The notes under the pieces are model-generated. The model ran no database searches, was not told the DNA's origin, and worked only from the letters and a program-made list of their open reading frames with translations. From Paralvinella palmiformis (lineage: Eukaryota; Annelida; Polychaeta; Terebellida; Alvinellidae), in NCBI GenBank assembly GCA_025642065.1, contig JAODUP010000085.1, positions 135,001 to 199,000 on the forward strand: 64,000 nucleotides of DNA, read 5' to 3'. The position numbers were made by a program, and so were the translations under genes. Shown piece by piece: positions 48,633 to 58,770 of the stretch; positions within the stretch are counted from its first letter, which is position 1, and each line of letters begins with the position of its first letter.

Positions 48633-51327
48633 AGGCACTTGCATAGAGAATCATGAATTCAAGGCCTGGATGATTAATCAGGGGACAGACCCTTTTCATG
48701 CTGAGACGTGTAATGTCTCACATGTCCCTCACACACACCACGCTCACACACACACACACACGCTCACACACACACACACACACACACACAGTAACTCTTA
48801 AGTGTGTGTGTGTGTGTGTTTGTGGTTTATCAGTTATAACATTTGCCATCACTGCTGAATATTTTTACATTTTGATTAATGTTTCCCTACACATCAAATA
48901 ATGTTTGGTAAAACATTACCATAACTATAAAAATCATATCTTTATTAAGTAAAATCTAATTTCAGTGAATCTGGTTTAATGGTTGCTCAATAATCATAGC
49001 AACATTGTTACATACAGTTCAGGATCAATACAAAATCGTTACTTCAGATGGAACCATACAAATGTTTTATACTAGCTACGGATCTATCCATGCCAATCGT
49101 AGAATGATCAAACTTGATCATTAGAATGACAGGCGATTTGGGGAGTTTTTTGTTAAGTAATAGGCAGTTTGTCGATACGTGGTGGGCTTGTGAATCTGTA
49201 ATGGATGAAAGTTTTGCGGCTTTGATAATTGTCTGCAGTTTTTACTTCCCGCATGCCACCTAGAAGCCTAGAGCGACATCTCCATGAAGTGGTACTATAT
49301 ACATGTTGTTTTCTCTCTTGCAGCCATATATAACTACTCTGGTGAGGTCAAGAAGGGCTTGCCATTACAGATCGGTGACGTGGTACAAATCCTCGAGGAA
49401 TGCTTAGGTAACCGAATGATACGCAATGTGATAAATCTAGCTGAAGTCTGTCAGATATTATAGATGTTTGTTATGCTGCAGCTTTGAATTAAAATATTGA
49501 TACTGATGTCCTCACCTGGGCCTGAAATAATTTTAGATAAAGCCCTGTACTGAAGGTGTCCATTCGAAAAATAAAATGTGAACATCGTTTATGTCACCTG
49601 TAATGGGCTCGGTTGAGCTGAAAAAAGAATCAATAGATAAAGGTAATGGGCGCCGAGATTACAGCACTAAGAAGAGGATGATGGTCTGTTGTCGTGATGC
49701 TTTCCGATGTCCTGAAATATCAGATGGTTGATATTCATTGTGGGAGGAGCAGTGAATTAGCCTTTGTTGGATGCTTTTGAGATGCACATGACCTTAATGT
49801 ACCAGTACCGATAATGTCATTCAAACAGATAATGATTTGTTATATTTCCAGGATGGTATCGTGGATTTTGCTTGAGGAACAAACAAATACGGGTGAGCAT
49901 TGACAAGGTTGTTGTCACCATTTGATAGAGATGGCTATCCTCGCTACATTTTTAAAATTCGTGAAGGAGAAAGTAAACAGTATTTTTAACGAACACTTTT
50001 AAGATATTTTGAATTGTGTTCAGGTGGTGCAGTGGTTAGAGTACTGCACTGCAAACATGCAGGTTGTGGGTTTGAATTCAACCCACACTTGTGTTTGTAA
50101 GATTTGTTTCTTTAGGGAATTGCTCCTTCGCCATATATCGTGGATGTGGCAGTCAGACTTGACAACTCAACTCTTAAGGCATTATGTGTCACATTTCCTA
50201 AACAGTGGGAAATATTCTGGATTTATTTTGCCACACAATGTCAAAACGCCTGGATCAGAGTTTGAATCTCTGCGTCTATGGCATTACCCTCTCCCCCAGG
50301 GATTCACCACTCGCCTTGCTGTCCCAGATATGACCAGTTCTGGCCTCTCTCGCTATAATGCTCAGGCATTTCTGCCACAAAAGCTAATTCCTGAGTTGCA
50401 TTAGTGATTATTGTCATCATATTTAATAATGATGTAGAATCCTGACAGCTCCTTCATAATAATTGCATCAAACAGTTAAAATAACATTGTCTAAAAATGA
50501 TGTTTGCATAAAGGCAGCAGTAAATTACCATGGTGATTAATACAATGTAAAGGGAGATGAGTTTATTTCATCTTTGTTTTGGGTTGTCACCTTCCTATTT
50601 GAAGGTGACCAGCCAAACATCAGTTAATCCGAGTCTCTTTCCATTAATGGGATGGGGGAGGGGATACCTTGACACCCCGACTGCATTACCTATTGGAATT
50701 CCTGTAATTGTAGGTAGTACATGCCACTGTAGACCTCAAGGACAAGGGATCATATCCCACTATAGACCTCAGGGACATGTGATCATATCCCACTGTAGAC
50801 CTTAAGGACATGGGATCATATCCCACTGTAGACCTCCACGACATGGGATCATATCCCACTGTAGACCTACAGGATGTGAGATCATATCCCAATGTTACAT
50901 ACAATATAGGGATATTCCATCCATTCGTCTCATTGTGTTTACCGAGCAGCCCCTTGGTCAGCCCTTTGTTCCATATGTGACCAGTGTCAACGATAAACAA
51001 GACAATCACTCTCCGAACTAATTACATTACCTGTCTGCGTCTTGAATTACAAACCGAGCTTTACCAACCTTATTACAACATCCAGACTTTAGATTAATAA
51101 ATAACTATTGCCACTGTGTGTCACTTCATCCACACTTAAATATTGAATAATTAATAAAGAATTGTTTGAGAAATGTATTCAGTCAGGTGGGTTATTGGCA
51201 CTTATTTGATATCACAGTGTGTGTGTGTGTGTGTGTGTGTGAATTTTGTTAAACATACTAATTTTCAGTTTTCTGGATTCCAGGGTATATTTCCTGTGAA
51301 CTATATTCATTTGAAGGATGTTGAAGG
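38272..51327 (+). CDS. DOCK-family Rho GEF, 5' four coding exons (SH3 domain), continues beyond
   Basis: Exons are 38272-38308 (ATG, 12 codons + 1 nt), 49324-49407, 49852-49892 and 51284-51327; every junction has GT/AG and the phases join. The product starts MWVQTNKVKYGV, then an SH3 domain containing LQIGDVVQILEEC, GWYRGF and GIFPVNYIHLKD. The DOCK N-terminal SH3 binds ELMO, and the full protein activates Rac through a DHR2 domain that is not present here. The start MW, the gap-free spacing and the VQILE.C.GWYRGF string look like DOCK3/4, while KYGVAIYNY looks like DOCK1/5, so the class is left open with a lean to DOCK3/4. The first intron is about 11 kb. No later exon was recognised before 64000, so the fourth intron may run to the window end. 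The family call rests on recalled family sequences. Confidence 0.9.
39702..39740. repeat. (TA)n-(TG)n microsatellite
   Basis: About 13 TA units followed by TG units, in DOCK intron 1. Confidence 0.9.
39855..39935 (+). pseudogene. Second, shorter BED-finger repeat copy
   Basis: TTGTGGGGAAAGGAATATGT, CAAAGTGCAAGAAACGTGGC and ATCACCAGAATAAAAAATC match 40289-40372 at nucleotide level, covering only the C..C half of the finger. Frames are broken. Confidence 0.55.
40238..40412 (+). pseudogene. BED zinc-finger fragment, probable hAT transposase relic
   Basis: The frame reads GRKQDCVWLCFDKMEVVGKA, then KCWVMCKKCGKEMQEF, and after a one-base frame change LKTHFSHQ. This has the BED-finger pattern: aromatic residues at VW..F, a C..C pair and a final H..H pair. 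BED fingers form the DNA-binding N-terminus of hAT transposases and some host proteins. The catalytic part is not found downstream. It lies in DOCK intron 1. Confidence 0.6.
40718..40888 (+). mobile_element. SINE family A
   Basis: Head CACCTCCGTGGTCTAATTGG, body CATTACCTTTGGAGGTCGCT and GTGCACAAAAGTGGCAATGA, tail of ATC repeats. It lies in DOCK intron 1. Confidence 0.88.
40985..41125 (+). mobile_element. SINE family A, old copy
   Basis: TTCAAATCCCAGCCTAACTA (box B region), CTTTTCGCTTTGCTTCATTT and TCCATTTAGCCTAACACTTA are recognisable. It lies directly after the copy at 40718. Confidence 0.55.
41455..42065 (-). pseudogene. Possible decayed coding sequence of unknown origin
   Basis: On the minus strand two stop-free pieces have coding-like composition: ISAKKLTRELPFNLLFKDAK and onward to KKDAEKMI (about 42035-41900), and LIEEDFKGITKVLKKLLKGI and on to LQM (about 41580-41490). 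Stops separate them. The family is not recognised; it may be a transposon relic. Confidence 0.25.
44761..45117. mobile_element. MITE-like element with about 36-bp terminal inverted repeats
   Basis: The left arm (44761-44797) contains GGGCAACTGACCACCATGAA then TACTTTTTGG; the right arm (45081-45117) reads as the reverse complement with three or four mismatches (CCAAAAAGTATTCATCGTGG then TCATTTGCCC). About 280 bp lie between, partly TA repeats. There is no coding capacity and the target duplication is hidden by flanking TA repeats. Confidence 0.72.
45645..45778 (-). mobile_element. SINE family A, diverged
   Basis: Reverse of the family A body: GTTCACATTAAATGAGTTCG, CCCTCAAAGGTAATGAGCGC, AAGGATGAAACAGCCTTCTG. 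The head is unclear. Confidence 0.6.
46092..46276 (-). mobile_element. SINE family A, nearly full length
   Basis: The plus strand reads ATGATGATTGATGTTTTACG, TTTTGTGCACACGGTAGGCT, CAACCTCCAAAGGTAATGAA, and a tRNA-like head with GAGATTCAAACTCGGGTGG and CTACCAGTTAGACCACGAAG. Head and body are both well kept. Confidence 0.9.
47201..47242. repeat. (CA)n-(TA)n microsatellite
   Basis: A CA tract (47186-47201) runs into about 21 TA units that abut the 3' end of a SINE. Confidence 0.9.
47243..47540 (-). mobile_element. tRNA-derived SINE (family C)
   Basis: Reverse-strand copy of the SINE at 19622: it starts near 47540 with the tRNA-like part (box B seen on the plus strand as CTCGAACTCGCGACCG), has the same body, and ends with GATATTTATATAGCGCCCTA (plus-strand reading) next to a long TA repeat. 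Confidence 0.88.
47541..47905 (-). mobile_element. tRNA-derived SINE-like repeat (family D)
   Basis: On the minus strand the sequence begins with GAGCCTCGGTGGTCTAGCGG (box A) and continues to a box B seen on the plus strand as GGGGTTCGAACCTGTGACC. A long body containing CCTGAGGACGTAAAACACTC follows. Only one clear copy is present in the window, so the family assignment is provisional. Confidence 0.65.
48588..48823. repeat. (GT)n ... (CA)n ... (GT)n cluster
   Basis: GT repeats at 48588-48628, CA repeats at about 48728-48790, and GT again at 48805-48823. The opposite senses can pair as a hairpin. Confidence 0.92.
50018..50380 (+). mobile_element. SINE family B with extended or inserted body
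   Basis: GTGGTGCAGTGGTTAGAGTA and CTGCACTGCAAACATGCAGG head, GGGTTTGAATTCAACCC around box B. The family end CCCAGATATGACCAGTTCTG appears only near 50320, so about 180 bp of other sequence lie inside. Confidence 0.7.
50725..50889. repeat. 33-bp minisatellite, five units
   Basis: Units start at 50725, 50758, 50791, 50824 and 50857, each exactly 33 bp, built around CACTGTAGACCTCAAGGACA then TGGGATCATATCC. Because 33 is a multiple of three, both strands keep open frames, giving 11-residue repeats (YDPMSLRSTVG on the minus strand). It is in a DOCK intron and no gene is inferred. Confidence 0.92.
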
Positions 51328-51628
51328 GTAAGTGTGACAGCTTCTAATATAATAAAAATAATAATACGTTCATTATCCACTTAGTACAGAGTGTCAGTGA
51401 GTACCATGTGTAGATTATATGTGAAGGCCGAGAACTATTTCTCTTCATAACTATGGATCTTGTGTGCGACAAACATCAAGTTCACATTTATCTGTCCACT
51501 GTGTGCTTAACCAGGTTCTGTTTGAACCAAATTAATGAAATCATTACAATACGTGTAAATAAACATAATGGTTAAACTGGGTATCTCATTAATATAGACC
51601 TAAGTAATGAGCACCAACATGAGCACCA

Positions 51629-51750
51629 ACATGGCCGAAGTAGTAGTGTGGTTTGTGACAGATCTTTAGTACACATGTACCTCATTACCTTTTGTACCTT
51701 GGCCCATGTACCCTGACAGTTGTGCACAAAAGTGGCCATAAATGGCCTGG
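51629..51750 (+). mobile_element. SINE family A, partial
   Basis: ACCTCATTACCTTTTGTACC, then CCCATGTACCCTGACAGTTG and TGCACAAAAGTGGCCATAAA match the family body. It lies in the intron after DOCK exon 4. Confidence 0.65.
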
Positions 51751-51784
51751 CAAAGTGTGGCAGTCTGTTTGGCATATTCATATT

Positions 51785-51900
51785 GTAATTGGTAGTGTAG
51801 TTAGCCCCAGACCTTCACTACCCTAATTCCAATCCAGACCTAGTAATGTCCGAATGATGTTTCATCATTTCACAGTTCCTGTATTGGTCTTGTATATTTT
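51785..51900 (+). mobile_element. SINE family A, 5' part
   Basis: TTGGTAGTGTAGTTAGCCCC (box A region), CTAATTCCAATCCAGACC (box B) and GAATGATGTTTCATCATTTC; the 3' body is missing. Confidence 0.5.
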
Positions 51901-53574
51901 CTGATATCGTTTTATGTGAAATGATCTACTCAGAGAGCTTTGAATTGAACGGTGATCTTAATGTGATTGCATGTTATCTTTTTGAGATAAGACGTTTAGC
52001 ATCACTACAGCCTTTTTCGTGTGTTTCCGCTCGTTTCTAACATCATGGGGAGTTCCTTATTGTGATTCTTTTAACCTAACCTACAGTGAGTGATCTGACG
52101 TAACTAAGTCAGTGACTTTTCCAGCTCGTCATTTTTTCATGGCTTCATGATTTTACAAATTATAATCTCTAGAAAAATGTTAAATATGAGAAAAGCACCG
52201 ACATTAGGATCCATTGTGTAAGTGAAGAATATCTAAAGCATAGAGGCTGTAGGCAACAAAAAGGATTTTTTATGATCTACCACAAGCACGTTAATATCTG
52301 GATGATATTAACCTGTCGGGTTATAAAACTGCCAGAGTTATTGATTGAGAAGATTTTATTGTCACAGTATGGTGTTTTGTCCAGTCCAGAATATTAACAA
52401 AATACAAAATTAAAATACTTAGTAACCCCAAGTTTGGAAAGCAACCAGATCCTCGTTTAAGACTTGTTTACAACATATTTTAAGCATACCGCTGTTCATT
52501 GCAGTGTTTCTATGTCTGTCAATTTATTAATAATTCCTGTTTGTATCATATTCTTATATCGCAAACGCATAGGCACATGTAAGTTAACTTTTATTTAGTG
52601 CAGGGTTTGTTATAAGTTGGGAGAAAGCCCAGTTCAGAAACAGAACCCTTTTTTCCCTACCCACCTCGGCCTAGGAAGAGAAATTTAACAATGATGTTGT
52701 GAATCATTTTCAACAAGGTACCTCATTGTGTTTGCATTTGATGGATGAGCTGCATGGATTAAAATGGCATATTGTTTCTCTATATACCAGCTGATGTTTG
52801 CTTTCAAATAGGTTTGGCTGTCATACACATACACTCACAGCAGAGCTGATCGAATCAGAATGACAAGGATACAAATTTTGTACATTAGTTCGTGGTTTTT
52901 CCCCCCAAGACTGATTCTTTGTAAAAACATTTATGAAAACAGGGAAAATTCATGTCTTAAGTGAGGCAGTCATTTAGTACATTTGGTGAACGACTTCACC
53001 AGAGATCTACAAATCATGGGATCGAATTTCATTATTGATTCATTCCGGTGTGTGATGGTTTACTTCAGTATAGGTTTTGACCCATGAAAGCCATAAGATT
53101 TTGTTCAGATTCTTCTTTTACTGACACAGTAATAATAACTGAGCACAGAAAAAAGATGATATTCATTTGACAGATTTAAATTGTTTTTAAATTGATTGTT
53201 GATTGAAAATATAAAAGCATATATTAAATGACAGTTATGGAACTATGGGACTGAAGATGTGCTTTTTGTTCCACAAGCTGTCATTTAATCACCTCATTTG
53301 AACAAACGGATAATAATCAGGAACGAGTCTCATTTTTCAGTGAGTTCTTCAGTTTCGCTAAATTGATTTGTGATTTTCTTTCTTTATAGGTCTATACTCT
53401 AAAATCCAGCTCTTCCGTTCTAAGGACTTCATAACCTGATTTTAGTTGTTTTCATTTTCCCCGTATAATCTGAAATTGTTGTCAGGACAGCCAATTGTCT
53501 TATCTTCATTTAATGTTTATCAATTTATATTTGTAAGATTCAAAACTACAGTCTATGTTGTTACGTTATTTTAT

Positions 53575-53660
53575 TGTCCAGTATATTTGAATGGCTTCTG
53601 CTTATATTAGGATGCTTTATTAAATCAACCTTACTATTATTTTGTTATTACTATTATTAC
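53575..53660 (+). mobile_element. LINE 3' tail fragment
   Basis: TTTGAATGGCTTCTGCTTAT, then GGATGCTTTATTAAAT and irregular ATT repeats match the end of the LINE family seen at 13431 and 29602. Upstream sequence is too decayed to read. Confidence 0.5.
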
Positions 53661-53674
53661 TACCACATGTCTGA

Positions 53675-53770
53675 CTGATTAGTAGTCCGCTAGGGGGATT
53701 CAAACCGAGGACCTGCCAATTTGTTAGTCCAGCACCTTTGAAACTGAGCCATCAGCCAACACCCCCCCTA
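53675..53770 (-). mobile_element. tRNA-like SINE head
   Basis: Plus-strand GGGGATTCAAACCGAGGACC (box B reversed) and CCTTTGAAACTGAGCCATCA (box A reversed). No family body is recognisable. Confidence 0.45.
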
Positions 53771-54824
53771 TTAATGATGATATATTATAGTTTGTGATGG
53801 AATTGGTGGCTTCAAGGTTATGAGCGGAAGAAAGCCATATAAACTTCATACAGAGAAATCCTTGGATATATTATATAAAGTAGAAGAAGAAAAACCTATC
53901 TGAAGAGACAATCCTGATTTCTTCCACTTTGTCACTTCTTGTCTCGTAATGAGGACAGTGTCTCCAGATCACTAAGTGAATTGTTACATAGGATATTGCA
54001 TATGGACTTGTATAATTATAGTCAAGTCCAGAAGATACAGTTGGACAGTATTCTTCTTTTGTGAATTGTCAGGCCACATCTGTCACTGTCATGTATGAGG
54101 ACAAATACAGCGTCTTCTTTGATCCATGAGGTAGATGGACTCCCCGTATCGCTGTATTGTGTTCGGAGATCATGTCACCGTTAGCTGGTAATAGTATAGT
54201 CCCTGTCTCTGTCATTGTTAAGCCTATCCATTGCAGAAGCGTATCAGACATAACTCGAGAGACTGTATTAAGAGTGGAGATGGATGCCTCAAATGGAGGC
54301 CAACTGGTACTACGTAGAAATGATAAGGAATCAGCACTGACCTTGCTGACTATTGAGGGATGTTACATCAAGTTGGCCGGGTGGCCATTATGTTTAAGTA
54401 AATAACATCTTTTAATCAAATATAGCAGAGTACCCGAGGAAGATAGCTGATACTGAAGAATTAAGTACGCACCTATGATGCGTTGCACACACACGTGCGC
54501 GCACGCACACGTGCTCATACACATGAACGCACACAGCGGGAGCTCAGGTGATAAACTTCAAACATGTAGCGTGTAATAGCTCGTGATGGACAGAAAGACG
54601 CACAGAGGAAAAAGCTGGAAAACTGTCTAATCATCAATTGTCCACTTCACATTCCCAAGTTGTATCACTTCAACGAGTACTCTAATTAATCAACTTAGCC
54701 GTCTTGACTGATTAAACTCCAGGGCGGACAACGCCACCTGGAGTAGTTAATGAGTAAGAAAAAATCCTTAGAGAAACCGACGTATGGATGAGAAAAAAAG
54801 GATTTTTGAGGGGAACATTTGCTT

Positions 54825-55075
54825 CCAGGTCACAAACGGGATAAACGGAATGCAATTTCAGGAACATTCTTAAACGGAAGAATTAACAAACGAATCTGTG
54901 ATCATAGTCAGAGGTTAGCCGTGGTGGCGATGTCGGCTAGAAATCAAGAAAAACTCCCGAGTGTTTCAGGATTCAGGAACTCATTTATAACAGAACATGT
55001 TGTCACAACCAATACCATAAAATCTTTCAAGTCTAGGATCGACAAATAGTGGAAAGAAGACATGATAGACTGTAT
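54825..55075 (+). mobile_element. C-terminal fragment of a third LINE-like ORF2
   Basis: The frame starting near 54819 reads PGHKRDKR, later VTTNTIKSFKSRIDK, a stop, then WKEDMID. This is the style of LINE ORF2 C-termini in which an RGH.. segment and a VNSFKNRLDKxW segment end the protein. The in-frame TAG before WKE and the missing middle show decay. Assignment is by motif only. Confidence 0.5.
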
Positions 55076-56152
55076 GACAAATGCCAGGTATAGAGTGTAA
55101 AGAGATAGGCAAGACTTGAACACCCAACAGGCACTCAGCCTTTTATTCCCTACAATAGTGGTAACCAAAGGCCAAAGGCTGCCCTTGTTACTATGTAAGG
55201 TTTATGTTTGGTATTTGATATAAGTTTGATTTCTATCGGGGATAAAGCATGGAATTGGTAGCACATCCTGAACATCTATTATCGTCCATTTAATGGTCTG
55301 ACCATGATCCCAGCAGGTGTGGTGACCGTTTGGTCACATAGTCCACCATCAGTTACTCATCTTGTCACTTGTCACACTGTGTGGGAGGGGGTTCCTGTGA
55401 CGTTGGGAGTCCACTACTGAGGTCGCTTTAGAGACGATGACAGCCGGCACGGACGCTTCGTACGTCGAGCTAACTAAATCCGGTATCCGGTTTTGGCTTT
55501 TTGTGCTAATGTTTTTGATATTGCCATGGTTACGGCATAAAATTCACAACACACCTTGATCGTGTTCTGATTATAATCCCACCTTGCCTGTTGTGGTTTT
55601 GTCCAGAGAGCCGATTTTAATCTGCCCTCATAAATCTACAGGTAACATTTTAAATACATTGGTTGGCATCAAATGTAGCAGGTAGCCGGTGCTTTCTGAA
55701 TGACCTATTCGTATTATGGTTGGATAAGAATGATAATTGACTTTTTGTTTACTTCACTTTGCTTGCCTCGTTCTGGTATAAGTCAGTAACGATTCGGTCT
55801 CGTTTCATTGTTTCCATTTGTAGGATATAGTTATCAATATCTGAGCTCAGTTCACTGTTTTGGTTTTGATTTATAAACATGATTTGTTTCAAAAATTGGC
55901 CGATATTGATCCATATTTTAGATCACCAGTCTGTGAAGTTTATATGTAATATGGCTTGCCAAATGTAGTTTGGAGAACTCTTCCCACTGTGGTCTGTGAA
56001 TTGCATCCAATGTGATTATATTTAAAAAAAATCAGTTGACATCATTGTGTTGACCAATTTTTAATATAAATTAATTTATTATTTATTAGTTTCCCATGAA
56101 GTAATGTTTGTATAAATGATAAAATGTTGCCATTTATTGTGCATTTATGCTT

Positions 56153-56154
<2 letters not shown>

Positions 56155-56197
<43 letters not shown>
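56155..56197. repeat. (AT)n microsatellite
   Basis: About 20 AT units in the 3' DOCK intronic region. Confidence 0.95.
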
Positions 56198-56198
<1 letters not shown>

Positions 56199-57595
56199 TT
56201 AATACATATTTATTATATAGATTTGTATTATATATTTAAATAGATGTATTATCTACCTCGGATACACTCTTATTTAATATACTGGATATATATTAATTGA
56301 GTCATTATGTGAATTTCTGTGCCCTGGAATATCTTTATTATGTACAGATCACACATATAAAAAATTCTTACTGTACACTGCCTTTATGGGGGTTTATTAA
56401 AGTATTATTATTTGATCAGTTTTGTTAGTGTTTTGTATGATCATTGCCTATGGTTATCAACTCCAGAAGACTGTATCACCACCCCCTCAATGAAATATTT
56501 AGCTACCATTAATGTTATAGCTTCTGTTAATGTGGCCTCTGAGTACATACAAACGTGTGCATGCGGGGTGGGGTGTGTGTGTGTGTGTGTGTGTGTGTCA
56601 GTGTCAGTTCTCATTACTCCAATTATAATGATCTCTTCATCAGATAGACCATGGAGGTGTCTCAGACTTGAGTTCATTCGCAATTTATAAAAATTATAAT
56701 GATGGTCGGATTATTCTCAATATGACTCTCTCTCTCTCCCCCCCCCCCGGGTGTGTGTCTGTCCCCCCCCTCCCCAATGAAGCATTTACAGTATTACACT
56801 TAGGTACAGTATTAAAATGACGTGATCATATGTGCCTAAAGGTCACTACTTTTTTTCACTTCCAAATATCAAGTTTTAAGCAAGCAAAATATCAAGTGCC
56901 TAATGTAAAAGATATAAATGATTTATGGGCAACATATGACACCACATTAACCTTACTTCTTCTTGTAGTATATAGTAATGCTCATCAACTGAAGGTAAAA
57001 TCATGTGTGTTAATTCTGCCATTTTATCCGAAATTAATTGTTTTGCCTTTTTTTGAGGTGAGCCTAAACTGCTGGTTTATTGTGTATGACAGTAATACAC
57101 ATATTTATAATTACCTTTGTTTATCTTGTATAAAATAATATGATTGATAAAAATTGTTTTCTTAAAACAAAACATGATGATTTTTGCTTAATAGATTCCA
57201 CGATTTATAATGGCATCCATATGTTACCCAGAGTGACTGTTGTGAGGCTGAAAGTTTGTTCTTTGTATGGAAATAAATAATAAAATTTAATCATTTGTCA
57301 AAGATTAGTAATAAAAATGAGACCATAACAGACCAGTTAGTCACTTAATTATGATTATTGTTGCTCGTAAATGACCTCGTTTAATAGATTGGTGCTCAGG
57401 TTTTGGTCAATGTATGAAAAATTTAAGTCATTAAGATGACAGCTAAGAATAAAATTATTATTTCAATGTCTTGGAATGGCTAGTTTACAAAACATGATGA
57501 AACGTCAACACTAACAACACATAAACTAGACATGTTGAGCTAGAATCGTGACAGGAAAATATTTGATAGACTGACAGATTAATCAGTTGATAGAC

Positions 57596-57606
57596 ACACA
57601 CACACG

Positions 57607-57646
<40 letters not shown>
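57596..57646. repeat. (CA)n-(TA)n microsatellite
   Basis: CA tract followed by about 15 TA units. Confidence 0.92.
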
Positions 57647-57647
<1 letters not shown>

Positions 57648-58598
57648 CTCATTTCACATGTCACATATCCTGAATTATAGATCAGTATAAAATATATTCT
57701 TCATTTTGGGGGAATTTTGAAAGCTTAAAAAGTTGCCCCAACACATTGATTTTCTTATTGAGCTTTAATTATAATTTAACATTATTTTGAGAATAATTTC
57801 GGTAATTCAATGTGTGCTGCAGTTGTAAGTGTTTTATATATGTGTTGTCACTGCTTAAAGTGAGACGCTCAGATGCGTGGAGAATTTTCTGTTTCATTTC
57901 CACATCTTGACCATAAATAGTTTTTTTTATACGGCAGTAGGTCCATGATGATCTGTAGGATAACAAGACCACCCCATGGCCCTGACATCAGTTGATTATA
58001 TATGATGTAATGCGACATTAGAGATTTTTTCCTTTAACAAAGCTGCTGAATAAAGACCCCCTCCACCTCCCGGAACATACTTTGATTGGTCCCTGAAATG
58101 TCCGATGTTTTTAAGACCGGAAAATGTCAGATGGTCTGATGTGACTGATATTTGCCCACCGGAAACGTCTCCAGTTTTCACTTTGCCCATTTTCAACGTC
58201 ATAAATAGTTCCATCAGATACGTCATCGTCGAACGATCTTCAACTGACGTATTGGTGGCTAAAATGAAGATGTTTCGATAGCTGACCAAAAAAAGTCATG
58301 GAAATCACGCGAAGATTGTTCCTAGTGCCACTGCCATTATTGGAGACTTTATGTGGTGATACAATGTTAGATGGACCAAGTTTTTTTGGGTTCGCATTTA
58401 CGATGACAGCTGTAATCGTTGGCACGCAGAAGATTCGCCATTCCATCATTCCGGTGATGGCATCTTTTATTTTCTACTTTGATTGTCTTTTAGCCAGATT
58501 TAGCCACTCGGTTGGTTTAGGTAAGTAGTATTGTGCCGAAACATCACAAACACCATACAGCTACATAAAGCTTTCCAGGTTATATCCTGACCTTCCGT

Positions 58599-58770
58599 AG
58601 GGCGCCTTCGTGGTCTAGTCGGTAGCGCGTTGGACCACAGATCACTACCACCTGAGTTCTAATCTCGGCGTGGACACATCTTTGACTTCACTTCATTACA
58701 TTTGCAGGTCGCTCGGCCCATTTAGCCTAACATGTGCACAAAAGTGGCCATAAAACATCAATCATCATCC
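58599..58770 (+). mobile_element. SINE family A, nearly full length
   Basis: GGCGCCTTCGTGGTCTAGTC begins the tRNA-like head, GAGTTCTAATCTCGGCGTGG spans box B, GTCGCTCGGCCCATTTAGCC and GTGCACAAAAGTGGCCATAA form the body, and the tail is CATCAATCATCATCC. It is the clearest example of the family. It is not a tRNA gene: the acceptor stem does not close and the body follows directly. Confidence 0.92.

Larger units (their letters stand above)
38309..49323. other. DOCK intron 1
   Basis: An 11-kb intron with two BED-finger repeat copies, seven SINE copies or fragments (families A, C, D), one MITE and several microsatellites. The stretch 41.2-44.7 kb has little beyond the possible minus-strand coding relic. 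Confidence 0.8.

Noticed and set aside
48588..48790. CRISPR-like or array-like repeat
   Set aside because: These are simple GT/CA microsatellites in animal DNA, with no spacer structure.
50557..51009. Frames of 82 and 107 codons on opposite strands
   Set aside because: Explained by the 33-bp minisatellite, whose period is a multiple of three.
54157..54405. 82-codon plus-strand frame as a later DOCK exon
   Set aside because: It does not resemble the DOCK sequence expected after the SH3 domain and the junction phase does not fit.
58601..58672. Possible tRNA gene (box A and box B promoter motifs)
   Set aside because: The acceptor stem does not pair, there is no clear cloverleaf, and the SINE body follows directly. 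The same applies to all tRNA-like hits in the window.
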